This document shows positions 1 to 8,561 of a stretch of DNA of 64,000 nucleotides, in pieces. Numbering within the stretch: position 1 is the stretch's first letter; each line of letters begins with the position of its first letter. Where the stretch lies: the NCBI RefSeq assembly GCF_002554705.1, contig NZ_PDEP01000007.1, positions 1 through 64,000 of the forward strand, given 5' to 3'. The notes under the pieces were generated by a model. The model was given only the letters and a program-made list of their open reading frames with translations. It ran no database searches and was not told the DNA's origin. The translations under genes and the position numbers were made by a program. The stretch is from Longimonas halophila. Lineage in GTDB: Bacteria > Bacteroidota > Rhodothermia > Rhodothermales > Salinibacteraceae.

Positions 1-37
1 CAGGATGTGCATCAAGCGCAGAGGACACTGCGGCGTG

Positions 38-1873
38 TTATTCCACCGTCACGCTCTTGGCCAGGTTGCGGGGCTGGTCTACGTCGCAGCCGCGCATCAC
101 CGCAATGTGATACGACAGCAGCTGCAGTGGCACCACCGCCAGCAGCGGCGAGAGAAACTCTTGCGTCTGGGGGATGCGCAGCACGTACTCGCAGAGCTCA
201 TCCAGCTCGCCATTGCCTTCGTCAGTGATTGCAATGACGGATCCGTCACGCGCGGCGACTTCCTCGATATTCGACACGACCTTGTCGTAGGTGCTGTCTT
301 TCAGCGCGATGAACACCACCGGCATAAAGCGATCGATAAGCGCGATGGGCCCGTGCTTCATCTCCGCCGCCGGGTAGCCTTCGGCGTGGATGTAGGAGAT
401 CTCTTTGAGCTTGAGGGCACCTTCGAGCGCGACCGGGAAGTTGAACCCACGTCCCAGATACAGGAAGTTCGACGAGTAGCGGTAGATGTTCGCCATCTTC
501 TCGATCTGCCCATCCATTTCGAGGGTGGTGCGCACCTTATCGGGGATGGAGGCCAGCGCGTGGACCGCGTCGGCGAACTCGGCATGGCTAAGCGTGCGAT
601 CTTCCGCCATCTTAAGTGCAATCATTGCCAGCACGATCACCTGCGCGGTGAACGCTTTGGTGGAGGCGACACCGATCTCGGGCCCGGCGTGCAGATACAC
701 GCCAGCATCAGTTTCGCGGGCGATGGTCGAGCCCACCACATTGCAGATGCCCAAACACATCACGCCCTGACGCTGCGCTTCACGCACAGCGGCCAGCGTA
801 TCGGCAGTTTCGCCGCTCTGTGAGATGACGAGCACCACATCGCCGTCTCGCAGAATGGGATTGCGATAGCGAAACTCGCTCGCATATTCGACTTCGACCG
901 GTGTACGCGCAAAGTGCTCAATCAGGTACTCGCCCACGAGCGCCGAGTGCCACGATGTACCGCAGGCCGCAATGATAACACGATCGGCATCGCGCAGGTC
1001 GTCCATCACGTCGTGCAGGCCGCCAAGCACGATTTTGTTGTCATCGGGCAGCACGCGTCCGCGCATCGCATCTTCGAGTGCGGTGGGCTGCTCCATAATC
1101 TCTTTCTGCATGAAGTGCTCGTAGCCGCCCTTCTCGATCTCGCCGAGCGTCCACTCCAGTTCATGCACCTCTTTCTCCATCGGCACGTTTTCGATCGTGC
1201 GCACCTGATAGCCCCCGCGCCGGATCGTCACGATCTCGCCGTCGCTCAGGTACACCACCTGCCGTGTGTGCTCGACCAGCGGCGCGGCGTCGGAGCCCAA
1301 GAAGTACTCACCGTCGCCCACACCAATAAGCAGCGGACTGCCCTTGCGTGCGGCCACGAGCAGGTCGGGGTCGCTGGCGGATACGACGGCGATGCCGTAT
1401 GTGCCAATAACTTGTGTAAGCGCCTGGCGCACCGCCTCGGGCAGGGCGAGCCCGGCCTCGTTCTGCACCTCTTCGATAAGGTAGACCAGCACTTCCGTAT
1501 CGGTGTCGCTCTGAAAGGTGTAGCCCTTCTCTTTCAGGCGCTTGCGCAGCACACCGTAGTTTTCGATGATGCCATTATGCACCAGCGCAAAATCGCCGTC
1601 CGAGCTCACGTGTGGATGTGCGTTACGGTCGCTGGGGGGCCCGTGGGTGGCCCAGCGCGTGTGGCCAATTCCGACCGTGCCCTCAATGGGTGCGCTGTCG
1701 AGCGCCGTCTCCAATTCGTTGACTTTACCTTCTCGCTTTTGCATGTGCAGCGTATCGTTGTTTACGATCGCCACCCCTGCCGAATCATACCCACGGTACT
1801 CCAGGCGTTTCAGCCCGGTCATCAAGATATTTTCGGCCTGTTTTTCGCCAATATAGCCAACAATTCCGCACAT
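38..1873 (-). CDS. glmS: Glutamine--fructose-6-phosphate aminotransferase (isomerizing)
   Basis: Makes glucosamine-6-phosphate from fructose-6-phosphate and glutamine, the first committed step toward UDP-GlcNAc for peptidoglycan and lipid A. The 611-residue length is normal for the family. The protein opens with MCGIVGYIG, so Cys2 is the processed N-terminal nucleophile of the class II glutamine amidotransferase domain. HTRWATHG follows near residue 72, and two SIS sugar-isomerase domains fill the C-terminal half (CGTSWHSALVGEYL near 306, then a second around 465-600). It ends with the family tail DQPRNLAKSVTVE. The gene lies 174 bp downstream of lptB on the same strand, so envelope-precursor synthesis sits beside LPS transport. 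Call is firm. Confidence 0.97.
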   Translation of the reverse strand: MCGIVGYIGEKQAENILMTGLKRLEYRGYDSAGVAIVNNDTLHMQKREGKVNELETALDSAPIEGTVGIGHTRWATHGPPSDRNAHPHVSSDGDFALVHNGIIENYGVLRKRLKEKGYTFQSDTDTEVLVYLIEEVQNEAGLALPEAVRQALTQVIGTYGIAVVSASDPDLLVAARKGSPLLIGVGDGEYFLGSDAAPLVEHTRQVVYLSDGEIVTIRRGGYQVRTIENVPMEKEVHELEWTLGEIEKGGYEHFMQKEIMEQPTALEDAMRGRVLPDDNKIVLGGLHDVMDDLRDADRVIIAACGTSWHSALVGEYLIEHFARTPVEVEYASEFRYRNPILRDGDVVLVISQSGETADTLAAVREAQRQGVMCLGICNVVGSTIARETDAGVYLHAGPEIGVASTKAFTAQVIVLAMIALKMAEDRTLSHAEFADAVHALASIPDKVRTTLEMDGQIEKMANIYRYSSNFLYLGRGFNFPVALEGALKLKEISYIHAEGYPAAEMKHGPIALIDRFMPVVFIALKDSTYDKVVSNIEEVAARDGSVIAITDEGNGELDELCEYVLRIPQTQEFLSPLLAVVPLQLLSYHIAVMRGCDVDQPRNLAKSVTVE

Positions 1874-2047
1874 AGAACGCTGTCGGGATTTAGAGAAAAG
1901 AAGTGCCTGCGTACCGCAGGCGTCGCGTATTGGTAAAGCGAAGCGCGTCCGATCCTTGTAGAGTCACGCTTAAATGTAAGTAGGGACGCTTCGTAGTAAG
2001 CAAATAATGGAGGTCAATCGCAACTCCACATGCGCTGTTCAAGCACG

Positions 2048-2797
2048 TTAGTAGCGATCCAGCGAGAATTTTTCGCCGAGGTAGCGCTTCCGGACCTCCG
2101 GGTCGGCGGCCAGTTCTTCGGCAGTTCCTTGCTTGAGAATCTGCCCCTCGTACAACAGATAGGCGCGGTCGGTGATCGCTAAAGTTTCGTGCACATTGTG
2201 GTCGGTGATGAGCACGCCAATTCCACGTTCCTTGAGCCCGCCCACGATCTCCTGAATGTCTTCCACCGCAATCGGGTCCACCCCCGCGAAGGGTTCATCC
2301 AGCAGAAAGAACTTAGGTTCAGTGGCTAATGCGCGCGCAATCTCGCAACGACGGCGCTCCCCCCCCGAAAGCGAGTAGCCTTTGGAGTGGCGCACCCGGT
2401 CGAGCCCAAACTCGCTGAGCAGCGATTCGACGCGTGCGTGTCGTTCTTCTGCGCTGATCGGCTGGAATTCGAGCACGGCGTGCAGATTACTCTCCACCGT
2501 GAGCTCCCGAAAGACGGATGTTTCTTGCGCCAGATAGCCGATGCCGCGCCGAGCGCGCTTGTACATAGGCAGCCGCGTAATGTCGGTACCGTCGAGCGAC
2601 ACGCAGCCCTCGTTTGGGCGCACCAGCCCCACCACCATGTGGAAGGTCGTGGTTTTGCCCGCGCCATTGGGCCCAAGCAGTCCCACCACCTCTCCCTGCT
2701 TTACCTGCAAGTCAACCGACTTTACAACGGCGCGTTTGCCATACCGCTTGGTCAAGCCCTCGGCACGGAGCAGTGATTGCGGTTGAGCGGGATTCAT
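2048..2797 (-). CDS. lptB: LPS export ABC transporter ATP-binding protein LptB
   Basis: Cytoplasmic ATPase that powers LPS extraction from the inner membrane with LptF/G (no lptF/G is seen in this window). The 249 residues carry Walker [10 protein letters not shown] at about 42-50, signature LSGGE at 143-147, Walker B FFLLDEP at 163-169, and the [10 protein letters not shown] switch-histidine segment typical of LptB rather than generic ABC ATPases. It is the third gene of a minus-strand set with the OstA-like gene (36 bp gap if that gene starts at 4438 or 4477) and lptC, which supports the assignment. Confidence 0.95.
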   Translation of the reverse strand: MNPAQPQSLLRAEGLTKRYGKRAVVKSVDLQVKQGEVVGLLGPNGAGKTTTFHMVVGLVRPNEGCVSLDGTDITRLPMYKRARRGIGYLAQETSVFRELTVESNLHAVLEFQPISAEERHARVESLLSEFGLDRVRHSKGYSLSGGERRRCEIARALATEPKFFLLDEPFAGVDPIAVEDIQEIVGGLKERGIGVLITDHNVHETLAITDRAYLLYEGQILKQGTAEELAADPEVRKRYLGEKFSLDRY

Positions 2798-2833
2798 AGG
2801 GGGTCGACAGATATGTGCACAGAAGAAACGAGG

Positions 2834-4438
2834 CTACAGTGCGTCGCGCGGGTCCTCATCGGGTGGATCTCTTTCAAGTGGATCCCTGTCGGGTGGATTC
2901 GGAGGCGCGCGGCGAGGCGCCGTGGGACGCTCAGACGTATCGAACGACCAGCCCGCCTCCATGCGGCGCTGCACCCGTGGATCCTGAAGCAGCATGTTGG
3001 ACTGCGGACGCACTTCGGGAGTCCAACGAAAGCCGTCGAGTTCGAAGGGCGTAGGAATCAGATGCGGCTCGTAGAGCGTGCCCTGTGTGCCTTGTAGGAT
3101 GCGAACGCGGCGCAGCGTCTGTGTGGTGTCAAACTCAATCACGATCGCATCGCCCGAAGCCTGAGCGGCCTGGCTGAGCGCCCCGTCTTCCGCAACGAAG
3201 CGGATCGTCTCGGCGGTAGGCGCAGCGTGGATGGAACGCAACTGGTCTTCTCGGAATGCTGCTGTTAGGTTGCCTCCACGTAGCTGATTGATCCGCTGCA
3301 GCACGGTATCTTGCTGGGCGGCAAATGCACCGCCCGTCACATACAGCGTGTCGAGGCTCCGGTTGCGTACTACCGTTCGGAGCGAATCGCCATACACCTG
3401 CGTGGTTTCAAACCAGGCGTTCGGGCGGTCGTACAGGCGCGATTCTTCGTATGGAGGCGCCGTCACCGTATCTGGGGCTACCGTACGGTCGTACACGAGC
3501 GAGTCGGCTGTGGCCGCCAGGTCGTCTTGCCACACCCGCACGCTGTCGATCGCCGTCAGGCGGCGTAGCGTGTCGCTGCGTTGCCCCAGCAGGCGCTCGG
3601 CCCGCACCATGAGGGTGTCGCGTGGCGCACCCAGCGAGTCGGTTTGCACCTGAAGCATAAACGCATCGCCCTGTACATCGCTGCGGCGCTCGTCTTCGTC
3701 GTTGATGGCCTGCGCGCCAAAGAGCCAGGTGCGCGTGTTCTGTTCGTCGTTGGATACCGACGGATCCTCAACCTCGTCGGGCGTCTGTCGCGGATTCCGA
3801 TCGATGAACACATTGCCAAAGGCTTCAGAGCGCCGTCGGTCGCGGTAGTAGGAAAGCGAGTCGGCTTCGAGCCACGAGTCAGGGTCGTCGAGCGTCACGT
3901 TCCCTGCAAAATCGGCGCGGCGCTCGGGCGAGTGATACGTGCCGCGGTCGCTATGGAGCACAGCGGTGCTGTCCTGCAGCTCTACGGGTTGCTCGAACAC
4001 CGTGCGGCGCTCATCCACGAAGTAGATCGCCTCGCTGGAACGCACATCCACGTCGCCATCTGTCAGTTCGACATTGCCAAATGCAAAGCCCAATTCGTTG
4101 CTGCGGTCATACCGCACCGTGTCGGCATGCAGCGTATCCGGCCCTTCAACGATTTCGACCGCGCGCAAGAACAGAAACTCATCGCGATCCAGGTACCGAA
4201 AGGCGCGCTCTGAGCGCAGCTCTGTGCTGTCTTGCTCTACAAACACGTTGCCAACGAGCTCCTGCACGCGCTCGCCATCAACAACGGTGGCGCTCAGCGA
4301 ATCGGCCTGTACGTACGCTCGCGACTGCGTGGTATCTGCCGAGGTCGAATCGGCCTGCTGGGCGGCAGCAGACTGCAGCCCGCTTGCCATCATTCCGCAT
4401 CCAGCCAGACACAGCCCCACGAGAAGAAACGGCCTCAT
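2834..4438 (-). CDS. OstA/LptA-like LPS transport protein
   Basis: Periplasmic or outer-membrane protein with OstA (LptA/LptD N-terminal) repeats, predicted to bridge LPS across the periplasm. From the ATG at 4438 it is 534 residues and begins with a signal sequence (MRPFLLVGLCLAGCGMM...). Repeated short beta-strand units follow, such as LVGNVFVEQDST, GFAFGNVELTDGD, ADFAGNVTLDDP and EAFGNVFIDRN, the beta-jellyroll pattern of LptA. It is much longer than E. coli LptA (about 185 residues) and lacks a recognisable LptD barrel, matching the large OstA-like proteins of Bacteroidota and Rhodothermota. The C-terminus is Pro/Arg/Asp rich. An in-frame upstream ATG at 4477 would add 13 residues; I prefer 4438 because it gives a compact signal peptide. 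Confidence 0.82.
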   Translation of the reverse strand: MRPFLLVGLCLAGCGMMASGLQSAAAQQADSTSADTTQSRAYVQADSLSATVVDGERVQELVGNVFVEQDSTELRSERAFRYLDRDEFLFLRAVEIVEGPDTLHADTVRYDRSNELGFAFGNVELTDGDVDVRSSEAIYFVDERRTVFEQPVELQDSTAVLHSDRGTYHSPERRADFAGNVTLDDPDSWLEADSLSYYRDRRRSEAFGNVFIDRNPRQTPDEVEDPSVSNDEQNTRTWLFGAQAINDEDERRSDVQGDAFMLQVQTDSLGAPRDTLMVRAERLLGQRSDTLRRLTAIDSVRVWQDDLAATADSLVYDRTVAPDTVTAPPYEESRLYDRPNAWFETTQVYGDSLRTVVRNRSLDTLYVTGGAFAAQQDTVLQRINQLRGGNLTAAFREDQLRSIHAAPTAETIRFVAEDGALSQAAQASGDAIVIEFDTTQTLRRVRILQGTQGTLYEPHLIPTPFELDGFRWTPEVRPQSNMLLQDPRVQRRMEAGWSFDTSERPTAPRRAPPNPPDRDPLERDPPDEDPRDAL

Positions 4439-4540
4439 GATGAACGCAGTGGGCCGAGATGCGAAGATGCGTGGCATGTCGGGTACAGAGAAAGACCGTG
4501 ACGGAAAACAGCAGCGTGTAGGATCTATCGTATTGATACT

Positions 4541-5194
4541 CTATGTATCGTCGCTTTCGTCGTCGAGGTCTACCTCTGCATCAAACCGACCGATCTGATA
4601 CGACGAAAGGTCTTCGTCGGCTACGAGCCCTTGACCGTTCAGGGTTTCTGTGGGTGTTACGATGCGCACAAACCGGCTGGAGCGTACCTTACGGTCGCTC
4701 TGACGCCACACGACGTGTTCGCTATACAGCTGGCGCCCCTCGGGCGTACGCACAACTACGTTGCCGTACGCATCGGCGCGGCCCTCATCACTGAAGTAGA
4801 GCAAGCTGTCGGCCGTAATGGTGGCCGAGGAGTCGCCTTCTGGCGTAAAGAGTTGCACATGCACCCGCACTGTGTCGCCACGCGGGGGGCGCAGCACCGC
4901 ATAGCTACTATCGGGCGTTTCGTACTGAGCCATGCGCTGAGCCTGCAGCACGGCACGCTGGCGGCGTCCTTCGTGCAACACGACATGCGGGTCGTAGGTT
5001 ACCTGTGTAGGCCGAAGCTCATTCGTCTCGCCAGCAGGAGCGCGAGCGCCTTCGCGCCGTTCACATCCTACGGTAAGCAGGACAAGCAGCACGCCAACCC
5101 CTATTCCTTGCAGTACGTTTTGGCCTGCTCTCTTTACGATTCTGTACTGCGTGCTTCGTGAGACGACGTTGCCTTGCACTCTATGAGCGAACAC
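4541..5194 (-). CDS. lptC: LPS export ABC transporter periplasmic protein LptC (lipoprotein form)
   Basis: Predicted inner-membrane-linked LptC that passes LPS from LptB2FG to the OstA-like protein. The 217 residues hold one hydrophobic N-terminal segment ending in a lipobox (LLTVGC near residue 44). A jellyroll-like beta region follows, with the LptC-family pattern TITADSLLYFSDEGRADAYG and DRKVRSSRFVRIVTP. First gene of the minus-strand set lptC / OstA-like / lptB. The start could be the internal GTG/ATG nearer the hydrophobic segment, since about 25 residues precede it. The family is recognised from pattern and gene order together; sequence conservation in LptC is low. Confidence 0.85.
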   Translation of the reverse strand: MFAHRVQGNVVSRSTQYRIVKRAGQNVLQGIGVGVLLVLLTVGCERREGARAPAGETNELRPTQVTYDPHVVLHEGRRQRAVLQAQRMAQYETPDSSYAVLRPPRGDTVRVHVQLFTPEGDSSATITADSLLYFSDEGRADAYGNVVVRTPEGRQLYSEHVVWRQSDRKVRSSRFVRIVTPTETLNGQGLVADEDLSSYQIGRFDAEVDLDDESDDT

Positions 5195-5343
5195 TGTACC
5201 TTATGAAAGCCTCCACTGGCCATTCGGGTCGTTTAAACGATCTGTAATTGCAGGGTTGCGTGAAGTTTACAGCAGCCCATGCCTACGTTAGCCTTGTCCC
5301 CGGCCCCCTTTTCTTCCCCCTTTGTACGAATTATTCCCGTTTT

Positions 5344-5682
5344 ATGAGCTTTTCGACCCAGTCGGTTTCCGATGACACGCTGGTTGTTCACGTCGGTGAA
5401 ACGCTCGACTTTCGCAACGCCGATACGTTCAAAGAAACCGTACACCCCCCGATTGATGCCGGAAAGCATCAGTTTATTCTCGACTTTTCGGATACGGACG
5501 TACTCGACTCGTCGGGGCTGGGAGCCATCTTTTCACTGTACCGGCGCGTGGCGGCTCACGACGGCACGGTGGTGTTTGCCAACACCTCTGAACCCGTGCG
5601 CGTTGTAGTTGAACTCACGCGTACGTACAAGGTCTTTCCACAGTACGACTCTGTGGAAGCCGCTCAAGCGGAGTTGACTTAA
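5344..5682 (+). CDS. STAS-domain anti-sigma factor antagonist
   Basis: A 112-residue single STAS domain, the SpoIIAA/RsbV type, which in its unphosphorylated state binds the anti-sigma kinase. The family serine sits in FSDTDVLDSSGLGAIF around residues 52-67; the second Ser of DSSG is the expected phosphorylation site. Start chosen at ATG 5344 (MSFSTQSVSDD); an upstream in-frame ATG at 5248 would add 32 unrelated residues. It leads a tight operon with the HATPase kinase (15 bp gap) and the response-regulator phosphatase, a complete partner-switching set. Confidence 0.93.
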   Translation: MSFSTQSVSDDTLVVHVGETLDFRNADTFKETVHPPIDAGKHQFILDFSDTDVLDSSGLGAIFSLYRRVAAHDGTVVFANTSEPVRVVVELTRTYKVFPQYDSVEAAQAELT

Positions 5683-5697
5683 CCTGCTTTCTCCGTC

Positions 5698-6210
5698 ATG
5701 GATCTGATTTTTGACCAGACCTACACCGATCTCGAAGACGCGCTTCCGGCGATCCGAGCCGCGCTAAGCGCGGCCTGGCCGCCCGTACGTCCCTCTGAGG
5801 TGGATTCCTCTGCGGACTCCTCAGCTCCCTCACTGCCAGAAGCGGATGCATCGCCGGAGCAGCCCCCACGCCGCACGCGGCACTACGTGCAGCTGGTTGT
5901 CCATGAGTGGGTGGCCAACCTTACACGCCACGCTACCTTTGCCAATCCGCCTCGCATTTCAGTTCGGGTGCTGCTCAACCAAGACGCGGCCCAGTGCGAG
6001 ATTACCGACAACTCACGCGGGTTTGACCTCAACTCTGTCCTCTCTACGATGGGAGCCCACGCGGCTCCTTTCCCAGAGTCTGGCATGGGGCTGCGCATTA
6101 TCGACGCCTGTACCAACGACGTTTCGTATCGTCGTGCGTCGGCACTGCATCACCGCTTCACTGCCTCAGTTCCTTATGACCACGACCCATGGATGAACGT
6201 CTTATTTTAG
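5698..6210 (+). CDS. Anti-sigma regulatory factor, RsbW/SpoIIAB-like HATPase kinase
   Basis: 170-residue GHKL-type ATPase/kinase expected to phosphorylate the upstream STAS protein and to sequester a sigma factor or other partner. Visible motifs are VHEWVANLTRHA (N box, near 63-74), ITDNSRGFDLNS (G1 region with D near 102) and SGMGLRIIDACTND (G2 lid, near 129). A serine/proline-rich insertion at about residues 32-60 separates the first helix from the ATPase core, which is unusual for RsbW. The 3' end overlaps the start of the next gene by 22 bp, suggesting coupled translation. Confidence 0.88.
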   Translation: MDLIFDQTYTDLEDALPAIRAALSAAWPPVRPSEVDSSADSSAPSLPEADASPEQPPRRTRHYVQLVVHEWVANLTRHATFANPPRISVRVLLNQDAAQCEITDNSRGFDLNSVLSTMGAHAAPFPESGMGLRIIDACTNDVSYRRASALHHRFTASVPYDHDPWMNVLF

Positions 6211-7352
6211 TTGTTGAGGACGACGCAACGCTCCGCGAACTGCTTTCGTACCGGCTGGAAACGCATTGCACCGTCGTAACCGCCGTTGATGGTGTGGATG
6301 CACTCGAAAAGATCGAAGCCCGGCGCCCTGACCTTATCGTGTCGGATGTCATGATGCCGCGCATGGATGGCTTTACGCTGCTTGACGAACTGCAAAAGCA
6401 GAAGGACACCCGAGCTATCCCTTTCATCTTTCTGACCGCACGGACCGACGAAGATGCTCGCCTCACAGGTATGCGCCTGGGCGTAGACGACTTCATCACG
6501 AAACCGTTTGACATGAAGCAACTGGTGTCGCGCACCAAACGGCTCTTGGAGCGCGTAGAGGTCTTTAGCAATCGCCTCGACACCCAGCTCGGCCACGACT
6601 TCTCGCAGCGCCTCATGCCCACAACGCTCCCCAAGGTGTCGTCGTACGAGCTGTTCGTGCGCTACGAGCCCAGCCAGCAGGGCGGCGGCGACCTGCTCGA
6701 CTGGCACCAGCTCGACGATGGGCGCTATTTCGTCGCGATTGGCGATGTGATGGGCAAAGGCCTACAAGCGAAGTTCTACGCCTACAGCTTCTTGAGCTAC
6801 GTACGCGCCAGCCTACGTGCTCGGCTGACGGACACGCCCCGCCCGGCCGATATGATGGCGCACATCAACACGCTCTTGCTGAGCGATCAGGTACTCACCG
6901 ATACGTTTGCCTCGTTCTTGCTTCTTGTATGGAACCCCGACGCCCACACCATCACGTTCGCCAATGCCGGGCACTGCCGTCCGCTTCTGGTAGATGCCGA
7001 TGCGGCGCACCTCGTCACAGATAGCGACCTGATCCTTGGCTTAACAGACGAGGCGACGTTCGAGCAGCATACGCTTGAACTGGAGCCCAATACGGCGTTC
7101 GTTGCCTACACCGATGGGCTTCTTGAACAGCCTACTGCCGACGGCGACACGCTTGGCGAGGATGGCATCCGTCGCCTCGCCCAAAACGCATTCTCCGCGC
7201 ATCTGCCTGCCGATGCGCTCTGGGAAGCCGCTCTCGACGCCTCCCCTGCAAGCACGTACAATGACGACACGCTTATCTTCTGGCTCACCCGTACCGCCGA
7301 CCCTTCTACCGCGTTCACACACGTCTCAGCCCCAACCGATGCCGAAGCGTAA
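6189..7352 (+). CDS. Response regulator with PP2C/SpoIIE-type serine phosphatase output domain
   Basis: 387 residues: an N-terminal receiver domain (DD at 11-12, phospho-acceptor D53 in VSDVMMPRMD, Lys of ITKPFD near 104) followed by a PPM/SpoIIE phosphatase. The phosphatase metal-binding motifs are GDVMGKGLQAK and YTDGLLEQ. This is the RsbU-like component expected to dephosphorylate the STAS protein in response to a histidine kinase, releasing the anti-sigma factor's target. No histidine kinase or sigma factor gene is adjacent, so the input and final target lie elsewhere. Starts inside the 3' end of the kinase gene. Confidence 0.93.
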   Translation: MDERLILVVEDDATLRELLSYRLETHCTVVTAVDGVDALEKIEARRPDLIVSDVMMPRMDGFTLLDELQKQKDTRAIPFIFLTARTDEDARLTGMRLGVDDFITKPFDMKQLVSRTKRLLERVEVFSNRLDTQLGHDFSQRLMPTTLPKVSSYELFVRYEPSQQGGGDLLDWHQLDDGRYFVAIGDVMGKGLQAKFYAYSFLSYVRASLRARLTDTPRPADMMAHINTLLLSDQVLTDTFASFLLLVWNPDAHTITFANAGHCRPLLVDADAAHLVTDSDLILGLTDEATFEQHTLELEPNTAFVAYTDGLLEQPTADGDTLGEDGIRRLAQNAFSAHLPADALWEAALDASPASTYNDDTLIFWLTRTADPSTAFTHVSAPTDAEA

Positions 7353-7384
7353 CGCTGAAGCGTGTGGGATTCGGGACCGCCTCG

Positions 7385-8011
7385 CTACGCAGCGACCTCT
7401 TCGCGCGTTGCTTTGGGCGGTTCTACAGGCATCTGTTCAAGCGGGGTGTAGTCATCTTCGAGCAGCGCATAGTGCTCTTTGTCCCAAAACTGGCCGTCGC
7501 GGTACAGGTAGTCGGCTGCAGTGCCCTCATACGAGAACCCGGACCCTTTCACCAGGCGCGTCCAGGCATCGTTAAACTCGAACGTCTCGGCCGACACACG
7601 GTGCAGTCCCATGTCGTCGAAGCAGATTGCGAGGAGCAGATTCATCGCTCGGCGCCCGTAGCCGCGCCCCCAGTACGCCTGGTCGCCAATGGTGAGGCTG
7701 ATACAGCCATGCTGGTGCGCCGGACTTACGCGGTAGAGCGCCGCGACCCCGATGAGCGCGTTGTCGGAGATGCTGTGGATCTCGAATGCGTAGTGCGTTT
7801 CCGTGGGATGGTCGCACAGACGCTCAAACCGCTGCTTAAACGCGCCAAACGACTCTTTCTCGAACGGCACCTCGCTGTCAAGGCGGTTGAGTTCGGGGTC
7901 GTTGTTCCACCGAAAGTGCGTGTGAATGTGGTCGCGCTGCAGCGCGGTAAGGCGTACGTCGGGACCGCTGCGCGGCACGAGGCGCTGCATAGAAGGAACG
8001 TCAGTCATCAT
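7385..8011 (-). CDS. GNAT-family N-acetyltransferase (RimJ/RimL-like)
   Basis: 208 residues from the first of two tandem ATGs at 8011/8008. The acetyl-CoA-binding region reads ISLTIGDQAYWGRGYGRRAM, with the Q/RxxGxG/A-type loop WGRGYGRRA, followed by FDDMGLHRVSAETFEFNDAW, a typical RimJ/RimL C-terminal strand-helix. The reaction is transfer of an acetyl group to an amino group; the substrate (ribosomal protein, antibiotic or small molecule) cannot be told from sequence. It converges on the phosphatase gene with only 32 bp between stops. A longer open frame to 8083 exists but adds Cys-rich residues unlike the family. Confidence 0.85.
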   Translation of the reverse strand: MMTDVPSMQRLVPRSGPDVRLTALQRDHIHTHFRWNNDPELNRLDSEVPFEKESFGAFKQRFERLCDHPTETHYAFEIHSISDNALIGVAALYRVSPAHQHGCISLTIGDQAYWGRGYGRRAMNLLLAICFDDMGLHRVSAETFEFNDAWTRLVKGSGFSYEGTAADYLYRDGQFWDKEHYALLEDDYTPLEQMPVEPPKATREEVAA

Positions 8012-8260
8012 ATTGGAAGCGCTTCCGGATTGTAGAGAAAAACAAGCGGCGTCGCACGGATGTGCTGTGCCGCAGGCACACACATGGTACCACGCAACAC
8101 TGGTATCTGCAAGCCGAATGCCACCAAGTGCCTATAAGGTTTGGATACTACACACACCGCTTTTGGCGCATGGTGCGCTGGGGAATGCGGTAGGATCTGC
8201 CACGATGCGCATCTTTTTCAGGATCTGTCTGCTTTTGACGGCTGCAGAGGCTCCACAACG

Positions 8261-8298
8261 TAAAACGCGCTCCGTCGGCGTAGTGCCGGGGAGCGCGT
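8261..8298 (-). terminator. Rho-independent terminator of the tRNA-Phe/tRNA-Asp transcript
   Basis: On the minus strand, stem ACGCGCTCC (8298-8290) pairs with GGAGCGCGT (8273-8265) around a GC-rich loop, then TTTA. It begins at the last bases of the encoded CCA end of tRNA-Asp, so the 3' end of the tRNA is part of the hairpin. Confidence 0.8.
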
Positions 8299-8374
8299 GG
8301 CGGTCCGGACGGGACTCGAACCCGCGACCTCTGCCGTGACAGGGCAGCATTCTAACCAACTGAACTACCGGACC
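8298..8374 (-). tRNA. tRNA-Asp (GTC), CCA encoded
   Basis: Cloverleaf readable on the minus strand. Acceptor GGTCCGG (8374-8368) pairs with CCGGACC (8308-8302). The anticodon stem CTGCC/GGCAG encloses a loop with GTC, and the T arm is GCGGGTTCGAGTCCCGT. Discriminator G at 8301 is followed by a genomically encoded CCA (8300-8298). Second in a two-tRNA transcript. Confidence 0.97.
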
Positions 8375-8405
8375 AGTACGTTATGTGTTGTTGTGCATGA
8401 AAAGT

Positions 8406-8478
8406 GGTCGGGGGCGGATTCGAACCGCCGACACACGGCTTTTCAGGCCGTTGCTCTACCACCTGAGCTACCCGACCA
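8406..8478 (-). tRNA. tRNA-Phe (GAA), CCA not encoded
   Basis: Minus-strand cloverleaf. Acceptor GGTCGGG (8478-8472) pairs with CCCGACC (8413-8407). The anticodon stem ACGGC/GCCGT encloses a loop with GAA, and the T arm is GGCGGTTCGAATCCGCC. Discriminator A at 8406 is followed by CTT, so CCA must be added post-transcriptionally. It lies 31 nt upstream of tRNA-Asp. Confidence 0.97.
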
Positions 8479-8561
8479 AATCGGAATACCATGTAAAGCA
8501 CTGTATGCGCCACAATCAAGGGCATACGCACTGTTTCATGTTGAGTTCAACGACCCCTAAC

